In this document: in pieces, positions 24,545 through 32,307 of the stretch | Layout: each line of letters begins with the position of its first letter | Position numbering within the stretch: the first letter of the stretch is position 1 | NCBI GenBank assembly: GCA_015489295.1 | Contig: WGAB01000223.1 | Coordinates: 1-37,131 of the forward strand | DNA length: 37,131 nucleotides | Origin: Caldifarciminota bacterium | GTDB taxonomy: Bacteria > WOR-3 > Hydrothermia > WGAB01 | Direction of reading: 5' to 3' | The notes under the pieces: generated by a model | What the model saw: the letters and a program-made list of their open reading frames with translations, nothing else | Database searches by the model: none | Told to the model about the DNA's origin: nothing | Translations under genes and position numbers: made by a program

Positions 24545-24579
24545 CAAGGGGGAGGTTGACTGTGTCAACCTCCCCCTTG
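24545..24579 (-). terminator. Stable hairpin after pilA (partial terminator or mRNA-stabilising stem-loop)
   Basis: A perfect 16-bp inverted repeat (arms 24545-24560 and 24564-24579, 3-nt loop) starts 24 nt after the pilA stop. On the minus strand it is followed by TTGTATTATTG, which is U-rich but not a clean U-tract. Such a site would raise pilA mRNA relative to the genes behind it. Some read-through is likely because no clear promoter is seen before the second pilin. Confidence 0.65.
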
Positions 24580-24603
24580 GGGTAGCGAGATGAGACCGGA
24601 TTA

Positions 24604-25026
24604 CTACTGCTCTTCGACCCCGTAAGGCGTAGCCCGCAGGGTAGTCTGGTTGTTGTCTGTGGCTTGTACCGTGATGACGTACGAGGTATCGTCCACGTTG
24701 GTGAAGCTGAAGGACCCGTCCACGAACACCTTATCTTTAAGTTCGTCCCATTTGGGAAGGGCCACATACCCGGTCAGGTTGCTGACCAGGGCATCCCAGT
24801 CGTTGGTGGTCGCGGGATAGGCCGAATGGTCCATCTCATACAGGGCCAGCGCCTGCCGCACCGAGTTCAACTGGGCCTTGGCCGCGCTGATGCGGGCACG
24901 GTCCTGGGCACCGATGAACCGAGGGATGGCAATGGCCGCCAGGATCCCGATGATCACGATGACGATCATCAGCTCCACCAGGGTGAACCCCCGGTCCTTC
25001 TTGTTCTTCCGCAGTGCCTTCAACAT
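24604..25026 (-). CDS. pilA: Major type IV pilin PilA
   Basis: 140 residues. A 13-residue basic leader ends in DRG, followed by the canonical FTLVELMIVIVIIGILAAIA with Glu at mature +5. The helix continues with RFIGAQDRARISAAKAQLN and a short beta domain; there is no C-terminal cysteine pair, so no disulphide loop. It is the most standard pilin in the window and therefore the likely major fibre subunit. GGAGG lies 8 nt before the ATG. A sigma-54 promoter (25077-25094) lies upstream and PilR, the expected activator, is the neighbouring gene. Confidence 0.95.
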   Translation of the reverse strand: MLKALRKNKKDRGFTLVELMIVIVIIGILAAIAIPRFIGAQDRARISAAKAQLNSVRQALALYEMDHSAYPATTNDWDALVSNLTGYVALPKWDELKDKVFVDGSFSFTNVDDTSYVITVQATDNNQTTLRATPYGVEEQ

Positions 25027-25076
25027 GGTTCACACCTCCTTTTGGGTTGGTTTCCGTTTTGGGTCCTCAGGGGATG

Positions 25077-25094
25077 TTGCAAGGGTGCTGCCAA
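25077..25094 (-). promoter_or_regulatory. Sigma-54 promoter of pilA
   Basis: On the minus strand the sequence TTGGCAGCACCCTTGCA matches the sigma-54 consensus YTGGCACGRNNNTTGCW with correct GG-to-GC spacing and both core dinucleotides. The predicted start is near 25067, giving a leader of about 40 nt. The adjacent gene encodes PilR, a GAFTGA-containing sigma-54 activator. Confidence 0.88.
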
Positions 25095-25127
25095 AGAGGG
25101 AACCTGTGGAGTGACAGGGTGTTCCGG

Positions 25128-26540
25128 CTATCCTCGGGGGTCGGCCTTCTCAATCTGAGAAGGCCGGTTTGCAACTTGCAAATCCCGGTCTGGCGCCGTG
25201 ACCTTGATGCCGAACCGGGCCAGTTTCCGGTAAACCGTCGATAGGTTGATGCCCAGGATCTGGGCCGCCCGGGCCTTGTCCCAACCCACCGATTCTAAGA
25301 CCTTCAGGATGTATCGGCGCTCCAGTTCCTCCAGGGTAAGGGTGGGAGGAGGAAGGGGAAGATCCGCCTCGCCTCGGCTCCCGAGGATTTGGGGAGGCAG
25401 AGCCTCCACTGCGATCTCCTCCCCGGGCGAGAGGATTAGGGCCCGCTCAATGGCGTTTTCCAGTTCTCGAACATTCCCTGGCCAGGGATAGGCCATGAGC
25501 AACTGCAACACCCTTTGGGGGACTCTTTTGGGCGGGATCTGGTGTTTGCGAGCGTACTTCCGGATGAAATGGTCCACCAGCAGGGGAATGTCGTCCTTGC
25601 GGTCGCGCAAAGGGGGAATTCGGATCGTGATCACGTTCAACCGATAAAACAGGTCTTCCCGGAATCTCCCCTCCCGCATCAGCGCTTCCAGATCCTGGTT
25701 GGTAGAGGCCAGGATCCGGACGTCGACCTTTACAGGTTTGGTGCTCCCCAGGGGGATGATCTCCCGTTCCTGCAGGGCCCGGAGGAGTTTGACCTGGATC
25801 CGGGGCGAGATTTCGCCGATCTCGTCCAGAAACAGGGTTCCCTTATGGGCGGCCCGGAACAGGCCCTCCTTGGAACTCGTGGCCCCGGTAAAGGCCCCCT
25901 TCTCGTAGCCGAAGAGTTCACTTTCCAGGAGTTCCTCGGGGAGAGCCGCGCAGTTGATGGCTACGAAGGGATAGGCCGCACGTTGGGACTGCTGGTGGAG
26001 GGCGCGGGCAATGAGCTCCTTGCCGGTTCCGCTTTCCCCTAAAATGAGCACGGTGGCATCGGTTTTGGCCACCCGTTTGACCATGTCCAGCACCTTCAGA
26101 AACTCGGGGTTCTGGCCCACGATCTGAAGATTCAGGCCCAGTTCCTGTTTGAGTTGCAGGTTTTCCCACTTCAGACGGCGATACTCCAGGGCCTTCTGGA
26201 TCTGGATCTTGAGTTCGGAGATCTCGAAGGGCTTAGTGATATAGTAGAAGGCGCCCTTCTGGATGGCCTCGATGGCCGACTGGATGGTGCCGTAGGCAGT
26301 CATGATGATCACCGGCAGGTTCGGGTCCAGGGCACGGACCCTTTCCAGCACCTGGATCCCGTCCATCTCCGGCATCTTCAGGTCCAGGAGGATCAGGTCG
26401 GGCGACTGTTCGCCCAGGGCCTCCAGCAGGGCGGGGCCGCTGGGGAAGGTTCGCACGTTATACCCGCTCTTCGAAAGGAGGATGCTCAGATACTCCCGCA
26501 GGCTCTCCTCGTCGTCGACCACAAAAATCCACGGCTTCAT
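25128..26540 (-). CDS. pilR: Sigma-54-dependent response regulator PilR
   Basis: 470 residues of NtrC type. Receiver domain with phosphoacceptor Asp53 (LLDLKMPEMD). AAA+ domain with Walker A GESGTGKE (168-175) and the sigma-54 contact loop GAFTGA (215-220). C-terminal Fis-type helix-turn-helix (about 419-446). A 24-residue tail follows the helix-turn-helix; its codons contain a palindrome and a dyad lying at the usual distance for activator sites of the pilA promoter. The start overlaps the pilS stop by 4 nt. It is phosphorylated by PilS and expected to activate pilA. Confidence 0.95.
   Translation of the reverse strand: MKPWIFVVDDEESLREYLSILLSKSGYNVRTFPSGPALLEALGEQSPDLILLDLKMPEMDGIQVLERVRALDPNLPVIIMTAYGTIQSAIEAIQKGAFYYITKPFEISELKIQIQKALEYRRLKWENLQLKQELGLNLQIVGQNPEFLKVLDMVKRVAKTDATVLILGESGTGKELIARALHQQSQRAAYPFVAINCAALPEELLESELFGYEKGAFTGATSSKEGLFRAAHKGTLFLDEIGEISPRIQVKLLRALQEREIIPLGSTKPVKVDVRILASTNQDLEALMREGRFREDLFYRLNVITIRIPPLRDRKDDIPLLVDHFIRKYARKHQIPPKRVPQRVLQLLMAYPWPGNVRELENAIERALILSPGEEIAVEALPPQILGSRGEADLPLPPPTLTLEELERRYILKVLESVGWDKARAAQILGINLSTVYRKLARFGIKVTAPDRDLQVANRPSQIEKADPRG
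25142..25166. repeat. 11-bp dyad (inverted repeat) at the 3' end of pilR
   Basis: CGGCCTTCTCA and its complement (25142-25152, 25156-25166) are separated by 3 nt. It lies within the last codons of pilR, centred about 87 bp upstream of the predicted pilA start. Neither strand has a U-tract next to it, so it is more likely a protein-binding site or an RNA stem than a terminator. Confidence 0.5.
25168..25182. promoter_or_regulatory. Palindrome TTTGCAA-N-TTGCAAA, candidate PilR site upstream of pilA
   Basis: A perfect 7+1+7 bp palindrome (TTTGCAACTTGCAAA) centred at 25175, about 108 bp upstream of the predicted pilA start, the normal range for a sigma-54 activator site. The same palindrome recurs at 30511-30527 between pilB and pilT. 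Binding by PilR is inferred. Confidence 0.5.
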
Positions 26541-28228
26541 GGGGACACAGGCAGGTAAAGGATGACCTGGGTGCCCTCCTTTTCCTTGGAATAGATTTCC
26601 ATGCGCCCACCCAGGCGTTGCAGGATCTTCTTCACCAGGGGGAGCCCCATGCCGCTGCCAGAAGGCCGGGTGGTGTAGAAGGGGTCAAAGATTCGGTCCA
26701 GGGAATCGGCAGGGATCCCGGGCCCGTTGTCTTCGATCAAGATCACCACGCTGTTCTCCTCCACGGTATCCCGGCCGCTGCCCATGACCGAGAACTCCAT
26801 CCCCGGATAGAGGGCTGTGACCCGTACTTCGCCCTCCAACTGGGCCTGTTCAATGGCCTGGATGGCGTTCTGGATCAGGTTCGACAGGGCCTGCATGAGG
26901 AGGTTCTGGTCGGTTTCCAGGACCAGGTCCTCATCGGGCATCGATAGCCGGATTTTGGTGCGATTGGAAACGGGGCGGAAGCGCTCCACGGTGTCGTGGA
27001 GAAGGCGATGCAGGGAAACCCGGCCCCGCTGGACAGGGGGGAGTTTGGTGAACTGAAGGAAATCGGTGACGATGCGGTTCAACCGGTTGCTCTCTTTGCG
27101 AATCAGGGACACAAGGGTCCGCTGATCCTCGGCCAGATTTTCCTCACTCAGCAGATCAGCGGCCCCCTTAATGGCGGTAACCGGGGTTCGGATCTCGTGG
27201 GCCAGGTTGGCCGAGAATTCCCCGATGGCCGCCAGGCGGTCCAGGGTCCGCTGGTTCCGTTCGGCTTCCCGGATGCGTGCGAGATCCTGGAACACCATGA
27301 TCATGCCCAGCTTGTTGCCCCACGCGTCGCGGAGGAAGGTGGTGTTAAAGCCGATTTCCGCCTCCCGGTTTTGATGGGGAATACGAAACCGCAGGCTCTC
27401 CCGCTTTTGGGGGCGATCCTTCAGAAGCCTCAGCAGGTGATCGTAAAACTCCGGAATCTCGGCTTTAAGAATTTCGGCCGTGATCTTTCCCCGGTAGTGG
27501 TCCAGTCCCAGAATTTGCTTGGCACTCCGATTCAGGAAAATTACCTCTCCAGCCTCGTCGATGGCCAGAAGGCCGGAGTTCATGTTTTCTACCACCGTTT
27601 CCAGGCTGATCTGAGCGCGGCTCAGGGCCCGCCGGGTTCGGGTAAGGGCCGCCTCGGTACGATGGTATACCGTGGACGCGTAGCCGGAGGCCACGCCGAC
27701 GGTAAAGAAGAGCAGGGCGTACAGGTAGAACTTCAGGGTGACATCACCGATCAGGGAAGGGCGGTAGGTGATAAAGGGCTGGATCCACCCATTGGACTCG
27801 GCCACGGTGAAGAACCCGAGGAGGAGGGTCGAAAGCAGGGCAACGAAGAGAGACCCCCGCAGTTCATCGAAGTATCCCGCGTAAACGATGGGAAGCAGGT
27901 AGAGAAGGGGCATATCCGAGGAACTCCCCCCGGTGACATGTACCAGGAGGGTAATCAGGATGAGATCCAGGAAAATTTCGGCCCACAGCAATTCTCGGGT
28001 ACCGATCCCGGCGCGGGCCAGCAGGAGAAAGAGGGCGGAAAAGAGAAGGCCGACGGCCAGGATGGAGACCAGAAACAGGGTGCCCGAGGTGCCGACCACG
28101 GGACGGAGTAGTACAATGCCCGGCAGGAGAACCGTCAGCAAAATGCCCACCCGCATCCCGGTCATCCACCACAGGGCCTGGCCGGTGCTGGGGGCCTGAA
28201 CGGTCAAGGCTTGTGCGGTACCTTTCAT
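26537..28228 (-). CDS. pilS: Sensor histidine kinase PilS
   Basis: 563 residues. The N-terminus (about 25-185) has several membrane helices, followed by a PAS domain (about 210-320), a HisKA domain with His344 (NLAHEIRTPVTAIKG) and an ATPase domain with the N box (NLIQNAIQAIE), G1 (EDNGPGIP) and G2 (SGSGMGLPLV). This is the PilS/NtrB-type arrangement; the kinase would phosphorylate PilR. A stretch of about 15 residues before the G1 box (SVMGSGRDTVEENS) looks like a small loop insertion. It overlaps pilR by 4 nt and follows pilC by 22 nt. The signal it senses is not evident. Confidence 0.94.
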   Translation of the reverse strand: MKGTAQALTVQAPSTGQALWWMTGMRVGILLTVLLPGIVLLRPVVGTSGTLFLVSILAVGLLFSALFLLLARAGIGTRELLWAEIFLDLILITLLVHVTGGSSSDMPLLYLLPIVYAGYFDELRGSLFVALLSTLLLGFFTVAESNGWIQPFITYRPSLIGDVTLKFYLYALLFFTVGVASGYASTVYHRTEAALTRTRRALSRAQISLETVVENMNSGLLAIDEAGEVIFLNRSAKQILGLDHYRGKITAEILKAEIPEFYDHLLRLLKDRPQKRESLRFRIPHQNREAEIGFNTTFLRDAWGNKLGMIMVFQDLARIREAERNQRTLDRLAAIGEFSANLAHEIRTPVTAIKGAADLLSEENLAEDQRTLVSLIRKESNRLNRIVTDFLQFTKLPPVQRGRVSLHRLLHDTVERFRPVSNRTKIRLSMPDEDLVLETDQNLLMQALSNLIQNAIQAIEQAQLEGEVRVTALYPGMEFSVMGSGRDTVEENSVVILIEDNGPGIPADSLDRIFDPFYTTRPSGSGMGLPLVKKILQRLGGRMEIYSKEKEGTQVILYLPVSP

Positions 28229-28250
28229 ACTGATCCCCCCTTTGGCAATT

Positions 28251-29366
28251 TTATTTGATCACCGACGAGATGCTAAATATGGGCAGATACAGGGAGATCA
28301 AAATCCCTCCAACAATGACCCCCATAAAGATCAACATAATCGGCTCCAACACCGAAGTCATGGTGTTGACGGCCGTATCAACTTCCATGTCATAGAAATC
28401 CGCAAGTTTGTCCAGCATGCCGGGCAGGTCACCGGTGGTTTCCCCTACGGCGATCAACTGGGTCACGAGGGGTGGGAACACCCGGCTTTTTTCCAGGGGC
28501 TCGCTGATGTTTTTCCCTTCGCTGATGCTCCGTCGGGCTTCCAGCACGGCCCGTTCCACCACGCGGTTGCCTGAGGTCCGCGCGGTGATTTCCAGCGCCT
28601 CGATGATGGGCACACCGCCCTTGATCAGAACCCCCAGGGTGCGGGCGAAACGGGAGATGGCCGATTTTCGTAGAACGTTCCCGATGACCGGGGTGTGGAG
28701 CAGCACGTTGTCCGAGAAGTAGCGACCCCGTTCGTTTTTGCGGAATGCGTAGTATCCCAGGACTCCGATTGCGATCAGGCCCAGGAAGAGGAAGAGCCCG
28801 TTGGCCTGTATAAAGTTGCTGATGCCAATCACGATGCGGGTGGGCAGGGGCAATTCGGCATCAAAGGTGGCGAACATCTGGGCAAAGGTCGGGATCACCG
28901 CGATCAGCAAAAAGATAGTGGCACCTACGGCGACAAGGAAGATCACGGCCGGATAGATCATGGCGCTCCGGACCTTTCCGCGGAGGGCCATGACCTTTTC
29001 CAGGTATTCGGCCACCCGGTTCAGGGTAAACCCCAGTACGCCCCCGGTTTCCCCCACGGCCACCATGCTCACCAGAAAATCCCCGAAGATATTTTTCCAC
29101 CGGTTCAGGGCCTCGCTGAGGGAGGTTCCGCCCTCCACGGAAATCCGAACATGGCGCAGAACTTTGGCCATGGCCTTTTTCCCGAACTGGCGCTCCAGGA
29201 TTTCCAAGGCCTGGACCACGGGAACGCCTGCGTCGATCATGACCGCCAGTTGTCGGGAAAACAGGGCCACGTCCTTAAGGCCCACAAACTGCAGGAAGCC
29301 CAGCCTGGGGCGTTGTTGCTTGCCACGCCGACCTTCCTTTCGGGTAGGGATTCTGGTTGCCCTCAT
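28251..29366 (-). CDS. pilC: Type IV pilus inner-membrane platform protein PilC
   Basis: 371 residues with two T2SSF (GspF) repeats, each starting with a similar helix: LFSRQLAVMIDAGVPVVQAL and FARTLGVLIKGGVPIIEALE. Three membrane helices are apparent (about 140-160, 190-210 and near the C-terminus). PilC connects the ATPases PilB/PilT to the growing fibre. A basic N-terminal stretch (RKEGRRGKQQRPR) is typical. Its start overlaps the pilT stop by 4 nt. Confidence 0.95.
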   Translation of the reverse strand: MRATRIPTRKEGRRGKQQRPRLGFLQFVGLKDVALFSRQLAVMIDAGVPVVQALEILERQFGKKAMAKVLRHVRISVEGGTSLSEALNRWKNIFGDFLVSMVAVGETGGVLGFTLNRVAEYLEKVMALRGKVRSAMIYPAVIFLVAVGATIFLLIAVIPTFAQMFATFDAELPLPTRIVIGISNFIQANGLFLFLGLIAIGVLGYYAFRKNERGRYFSDNVLLHTPVIGNVLRKSAISRFARTLGVLIKGGVPIIEALEITARTSGNRVVERAVLEARRSISEGKNISEPLEKSRVFPPLVTQLIAVGETTGDLPGMLDKLADFYDMEVDTAVNTMTSVLEPIMLIFMGVIVGGILISLYLPIFSISSVIK

Positions 29367-30493
29367 CGCATGGTCCTCCTCTGCAAAATCTCTTCCAACT
29401 CCTCCTGCCGCGGCGACGCCGCCAGGGCCGTCTTCAGGTCAATGGCCCCGGAGAAGTAGAGCTTCGCCAGGTAGGAGTTCATGGTCCACATGCCATACTT
29501 CTGGGAGGTCTGGATGATGCCGTAGATCTCCTGAACCCGACCCTCCCGGATCAGGTTCCGGACCGCCGGGGTGCCGATCATGACCTCGATGGCCAGCACG
29601 AGTTTCCGGTACGCCCGTCCAGGGAGAAGCCGCTGGGACAACACGGCCTCCAGGGTGGAGGCCAGCTGTACCCGAACCTGCTTTTGCTGGTGCGGAGGGA
29701 ACACGTCGATGATTCGGTTCACGGACTCCACCACCGAGTCCGTGTGCAATGTGGCCAGCACCAGGTGCCCGGTTTCGGCTGCGGTGAGGGCTGCCGAGAT
29801 GGTTTCCAGATCCCGCATCTCGCCCACCATGATCACGTCAGGATCCTGACGGAGGGCGCTCCGGATGGCCGTGGCAAAGGACCGCGTGTCCACCTCCACC
29901 TCGCGCTGAGCGATCAGAGCCTTTTTGTTCTTGTGCAGGTATTCGATGGGGTCCTCGATGGTGATAATGTGGCACGCCCGCTCCTGGTTGATGCGGTCGA
30001 TCATACTGGCCAAGGTGGTGGATTTTCCGCTGCCCGTAGGGCCCGTGACAAGGATCAGTCCCCGGCTCTTTTGGGTCAGTTGTTCTACGATGGGAGGGAG
30101 CCCCAGCTCCGCCATGGAGGGGATCCGAAAGGGAATCCTTCGGATGGACGCGCTGATGGTACTCCGCTGATAGAAGGCGTTGGCCCGGAACCGGGACAGG
30201 CCCTCCACGGAAATAGCAAAGTCCAGTTCCCGTTCCCGCTCCAGCCGGGCCCGCTGGGCATCGTTCAGGACCTCAAAGACGAGTTTGCGGGTGTCCTCTG
30301 GCCCGAGGACTTTGTAGGGACTCCGTACAAGGCGTTGATTGATGCGGAAGATTGGGGGAGCGCCGGGCGCCAGGTGCAGGTCTGTGGCCTCCCGCTCCAC
30401 GGTTTCCCGCAGCAGATCAAGCATGGAGGGGAGGATCCGAGACTTTTGGGAAATCCCAAAGGAGGTGCTGTAGTGTTCCTCTCTCTGGATCAT
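29363..30493 (-). CDS. pilT: Pilus retraction ATPase PilT
   Basis: 376 residues. Walker A is GPTGSGKS (151-158) and Walker B is in RQDPDVIMVGEMRD. The PilT-specific C-terminal signature is present as VRNLIRE. The PilT domain proper begins at MLDLLRETVEREATDLHL (residue 24), so the first 23 residues may be an extension or a mis-called start; ATG 30493 is kept because GGAGGG lies 11 nt upstream, whereas none is seen before ATG 30424. It powers pilus retraction. A 17-bp palindrome lies between the pilB stop and this ribosome-binding site. Confidence 0.93.
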   Translation of the reverse strand: MIQREEHYSTSFGISQKSRILPSMLDLLRETVEREATDLHLAPGAPPIFRINQRLVRSPYKVLGPEDTRKLVFEVLNDAQRARLERERELDFAISVEGLSRFRANAFYQRSTISASIRRIPFRIPSMAELGLPPIVEQLTQKSRGLILVTGPTGSGKSTTLASMIDRINQERACHIITIEDPIEYLHKNKKALIAQREVEVDTRSFATAIRSALRQDPDVIMVGEMRDLETISAALTAAETGHLVLATLHTDSVVESVNRIIDVFPPHQQKQVRVQLASTLEAVLSQRLLPGRAYRKLVLAIEVMIGTPAVRNLIREGRVQEIYGIIQTSQKYGMWTMNSYLAKLYFSGAIDLKTALAASPRQEELEEILQRRTMR

Positions 30494-30510
30494 GCTGCGA
30501 ATATCCCTCC

Positions 30511-30527
30511 GTTTGCAAATTGCAAAC
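30511..30527. promoter_or_regulatory. Palindrome GTTTGCAA-A-TTGCAAAC at the pilB-pilT junction
   Basis: An 8+1+8 bp perfect palindrome occupies the gap directly after the pilB stop codon and one nt before the GGAGGG of pilT. Its core equals the palindrome at 25168-25182 upstream of pilA. It could bind a regulator (PilR?) or, as RNA, form a stem affecting pilT translation. No sigma-54 core was recognised beside it. Confidence 0.5.
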
Positions 30528-32225
30528 TTAGACTTCCTTGGTGACCCGGATCACTTCCTCAGCCGTGGTGAGGCCATCGAAGAGCTTGTACAGGGCCGAT
30601 TCCCGCAGCGTGATCATGCCCTCTTCGATGGCCGCATTGCGGATCTCGTCGGGCGTGGCTTTTCGCAGAATCAGGTCCCGGATGCGGGGGGTGATGGCCA
30701 TCACCTCATACACCCCGATCCGCCCCTTGTACCCCGTATTGTTGCACTGGAAGCATCCCTGGCCCCGATAGAGGGTGACGTCTTCGACATCCTCGGGAGT
30801 AAGGCCCAGTTCCTCCAGGATTTCGGGATGGAGGGTGGTTTCTACCTTACAGTGGGGGCACACCTTTCGGACCAGCCGCTGGGCGATCACCAGGGTAAGC
30901 GAGGAGGCCACCAGGAAGGGTTCCACGCCCATGTCGATCAGCCGGGCCGGGGTGCTGGGGGCGTCGTTGGTGTGGAGGGTGGAGAGCACCAGGTGGCCTG
31001 TAATGGCGGCTCGAACGGCAATGGCGGCGGTCTCAAAGTCGCGGATCTCACCCACCATGATGATGTCGGGGTCCTGGCGCAGGAAGGCCCGCAGCGCACG
31101 GGCGAAGTCCAGCCCGATGTCCTCCTTTACCTGCACCTGGTTGATGCCGGGAAACTCGTATTCCACCGGATCTTCTACCGTGAGGATGTTCACCTCGGGC
31201 CGGTTCAGGATGCTCAGGGAGGAGTACAGGGTGGTGGTTTTTCCGCTGCCCGTGGGGCCGGTCACGAGGATCATGCCGTAGGGGCGGCGGAGGGCGTCCA
31301 TGACCAGTTCCAGCGATTCCTCTTCAAACCCCAGTTTGGCGAGGTCGAAGGTCAGGTTGCTTTTGTCCAGGACCCGCATCACGATCTTCTCGCCCCATAC
31401 GGTGGGTACCGTGGACACCCGGAGGTCGATGTTCCGGTTCCGAATGCGCATCCGAATCCGGCCGTCCTGGGGCAGGCGCCGTTCGGCGATGTCCATTTTT
31501 GCCATGATCTTGATGCGGGAGGTAATCGCCTCCTTGAGGCGGAGCGGGGGTTGCATCATCTCGTAGAGGACGCCATCGATCCGGTACCGCACCCGGAACG
31601 ACTTTTCCTGGGGTTCCAGGTGAATGTCCGAGGCCCCTTTCCGCACGGCGTCCAGGATCAGGCTGTTGACCAATCGGACCACCGGGGCCTGTTCGGCGGT
31701 TTGGGTAGCCTCGTCCACGGCCTCGGGAGCCTCGATTTCGTCGACGGTTTCGGCAAATTCGGCCGAGAGGGTGTCCAGCAGTTCCTGGATGTCCAGATCG
31801 GTTTCAAAGAACTGGTCGATGGCCTGCTGGATCGCGCTGGGAGGCGCCACGTAGGGTTGGACCTCGGAGCCGGTAATGAACTCGATGTCGTCGATTACCG
31901 ATAGGTTCAGGGGGTTGGCCATGGCCACCTTAAGGGTGCGGCCCTTCCGCTCAAAGGGGTACACCTTGTTTTTGCGCAGAAACTCCAGGGGCAACAGATT
32001 CAGGAGTTTCTCGTCGGGTTCCAGGGCCAGCGGGTCCACCCTGGGGAACCCATAGTGCTGGGCAATGTAATCGGCGAGTTCTTCTTCATCCAGGATCCCG
32101 CGGTCCACCAGAAACGACACGATGTCTCCCTGGTAGTTCCGCAGGGTGGATCGGATTTGCTCGGCCTGCTCCTCCTTCAGCAGCCCATCCCGAACCAGGT
32201 CATGGATGAGTTTTACGGCCAGCAT
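30528..32225 (-). CDS. pilB: Pilus extension ATPase PilB
   Basis: 565 residues. An N-terminal MshEN/GspE-N domain (about 1-140; IVSFLVDRGILDEEELADYI, then KVAMANPLNLSVIDDI) precedes an acidic linker and the ATPase core, with Walker A GPTGSGKT (about 323-330), Walker B in RQDPDIIMVGEIRD and a zinc site from CPHC and CFQC. It drives pilus extension. The MshEN domain can bind c-di-GMP in some relatives, but the key RLG motif is not clear here. I chose ATG 32225; a TTG at 32234 is possible. No Shine-Dalgarno is visible, and a TACTAT box lies 8 nt upstream, suggesting a leaderless mRNA. Confidence 0.95.
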   Translation of the reverse strand: MLAVKLIHDLVRDGLLKEEQAEQIRSTLRNYQGDIVSFLVDRGILDEEELADYIAQHYGFPRVDPLALEPDEKLLNLLPLEFLRKNKVYPFERKGRTLKVAMANPLNLSVIDDIEFITGSEVQPYVAPPSAIQQAIDQFFETDLDIQELLDTLSAEFAETVDEIEAPEAVDEATQTAEQAPVVRLVNSLILDAVRKGASDIHLEPQEKSFRVRYRIDGVLYEMMQPPLRLKEAITSRIKIMAKMDIAERRLPQDGRIRMRIRNRNIDLRVSTVPTVWGEKIVMRVLDKSNLTFDLAKLGFEEESLELVMDALRRPYGMILVTGPTGSGKTTTLYSSLSILNRPEVNILTVEDPVEYEFPGINQVQVKEDIGLDFARALRAFLRQDPDIIMVGEIRDFETAAIAVRAAITGHLVLSTLHTNDAPSTPARLIDMGVEPFLVASSLTLVIAQRLVRKVCPHCKVETTLHPEILEELGLTPEDVEDVTLYRGQGCFQCNNTGYKGRIGVYEVMAITPRIRDLILRKATPDEIRNAAIEEGMITLRESALYKLFDGLTTAEEVIRVTKEV

Positions 32226-32233
32226 GGCATCCA

Positions 32234-32239
32234 ATAGTA
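32234..32239 (-). promoter_or_regulatory. Candidate -10 box for leaderless pilB transcript
   Basis: TACTAT on the minus strand ends 8 nt before ATG 32225, so transcription would start at or next to the start codon. No good -35 element is visible at the usual distance, and no ribosome-binding site precedes the ATG. Weak on its own; noted because the divergent gene shows the same arrangement. Confidence 0.35.
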
Positions 32240-32295
32240 TGCAGCAAAAAGGTCGCCGGGGTTGACCCGCCGTTTGTGTCCCTCTCCCAGGGGTG

Positions 32296-32301
32296 TAAAA
32301 T
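32296..32301 (+). promoter_or_regulatory. Candidate -10 box for leaderless HD-GYP regulator transcript
   Basis: TAAAAT ends 6 nt before the ATG at 32308, placing the predicted start at the ATG itself. GGAG lies only 1 nt before the ATG, too close to serve as a normal ribosome-binding site. The TTGACC further upstream (from 32262) is too far away for a standard spacer. Confidence 0.4.
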
Positions 32302-32307
32302 TGGAGT

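Noticed and set aside
25142..25166. Dyad at the pilR end as a rho-independent terminator
   Set aside because: No U-tract follows on either strand and the dyad lies before the pilR stop codon, so a binding site or RNA stem is more likely.
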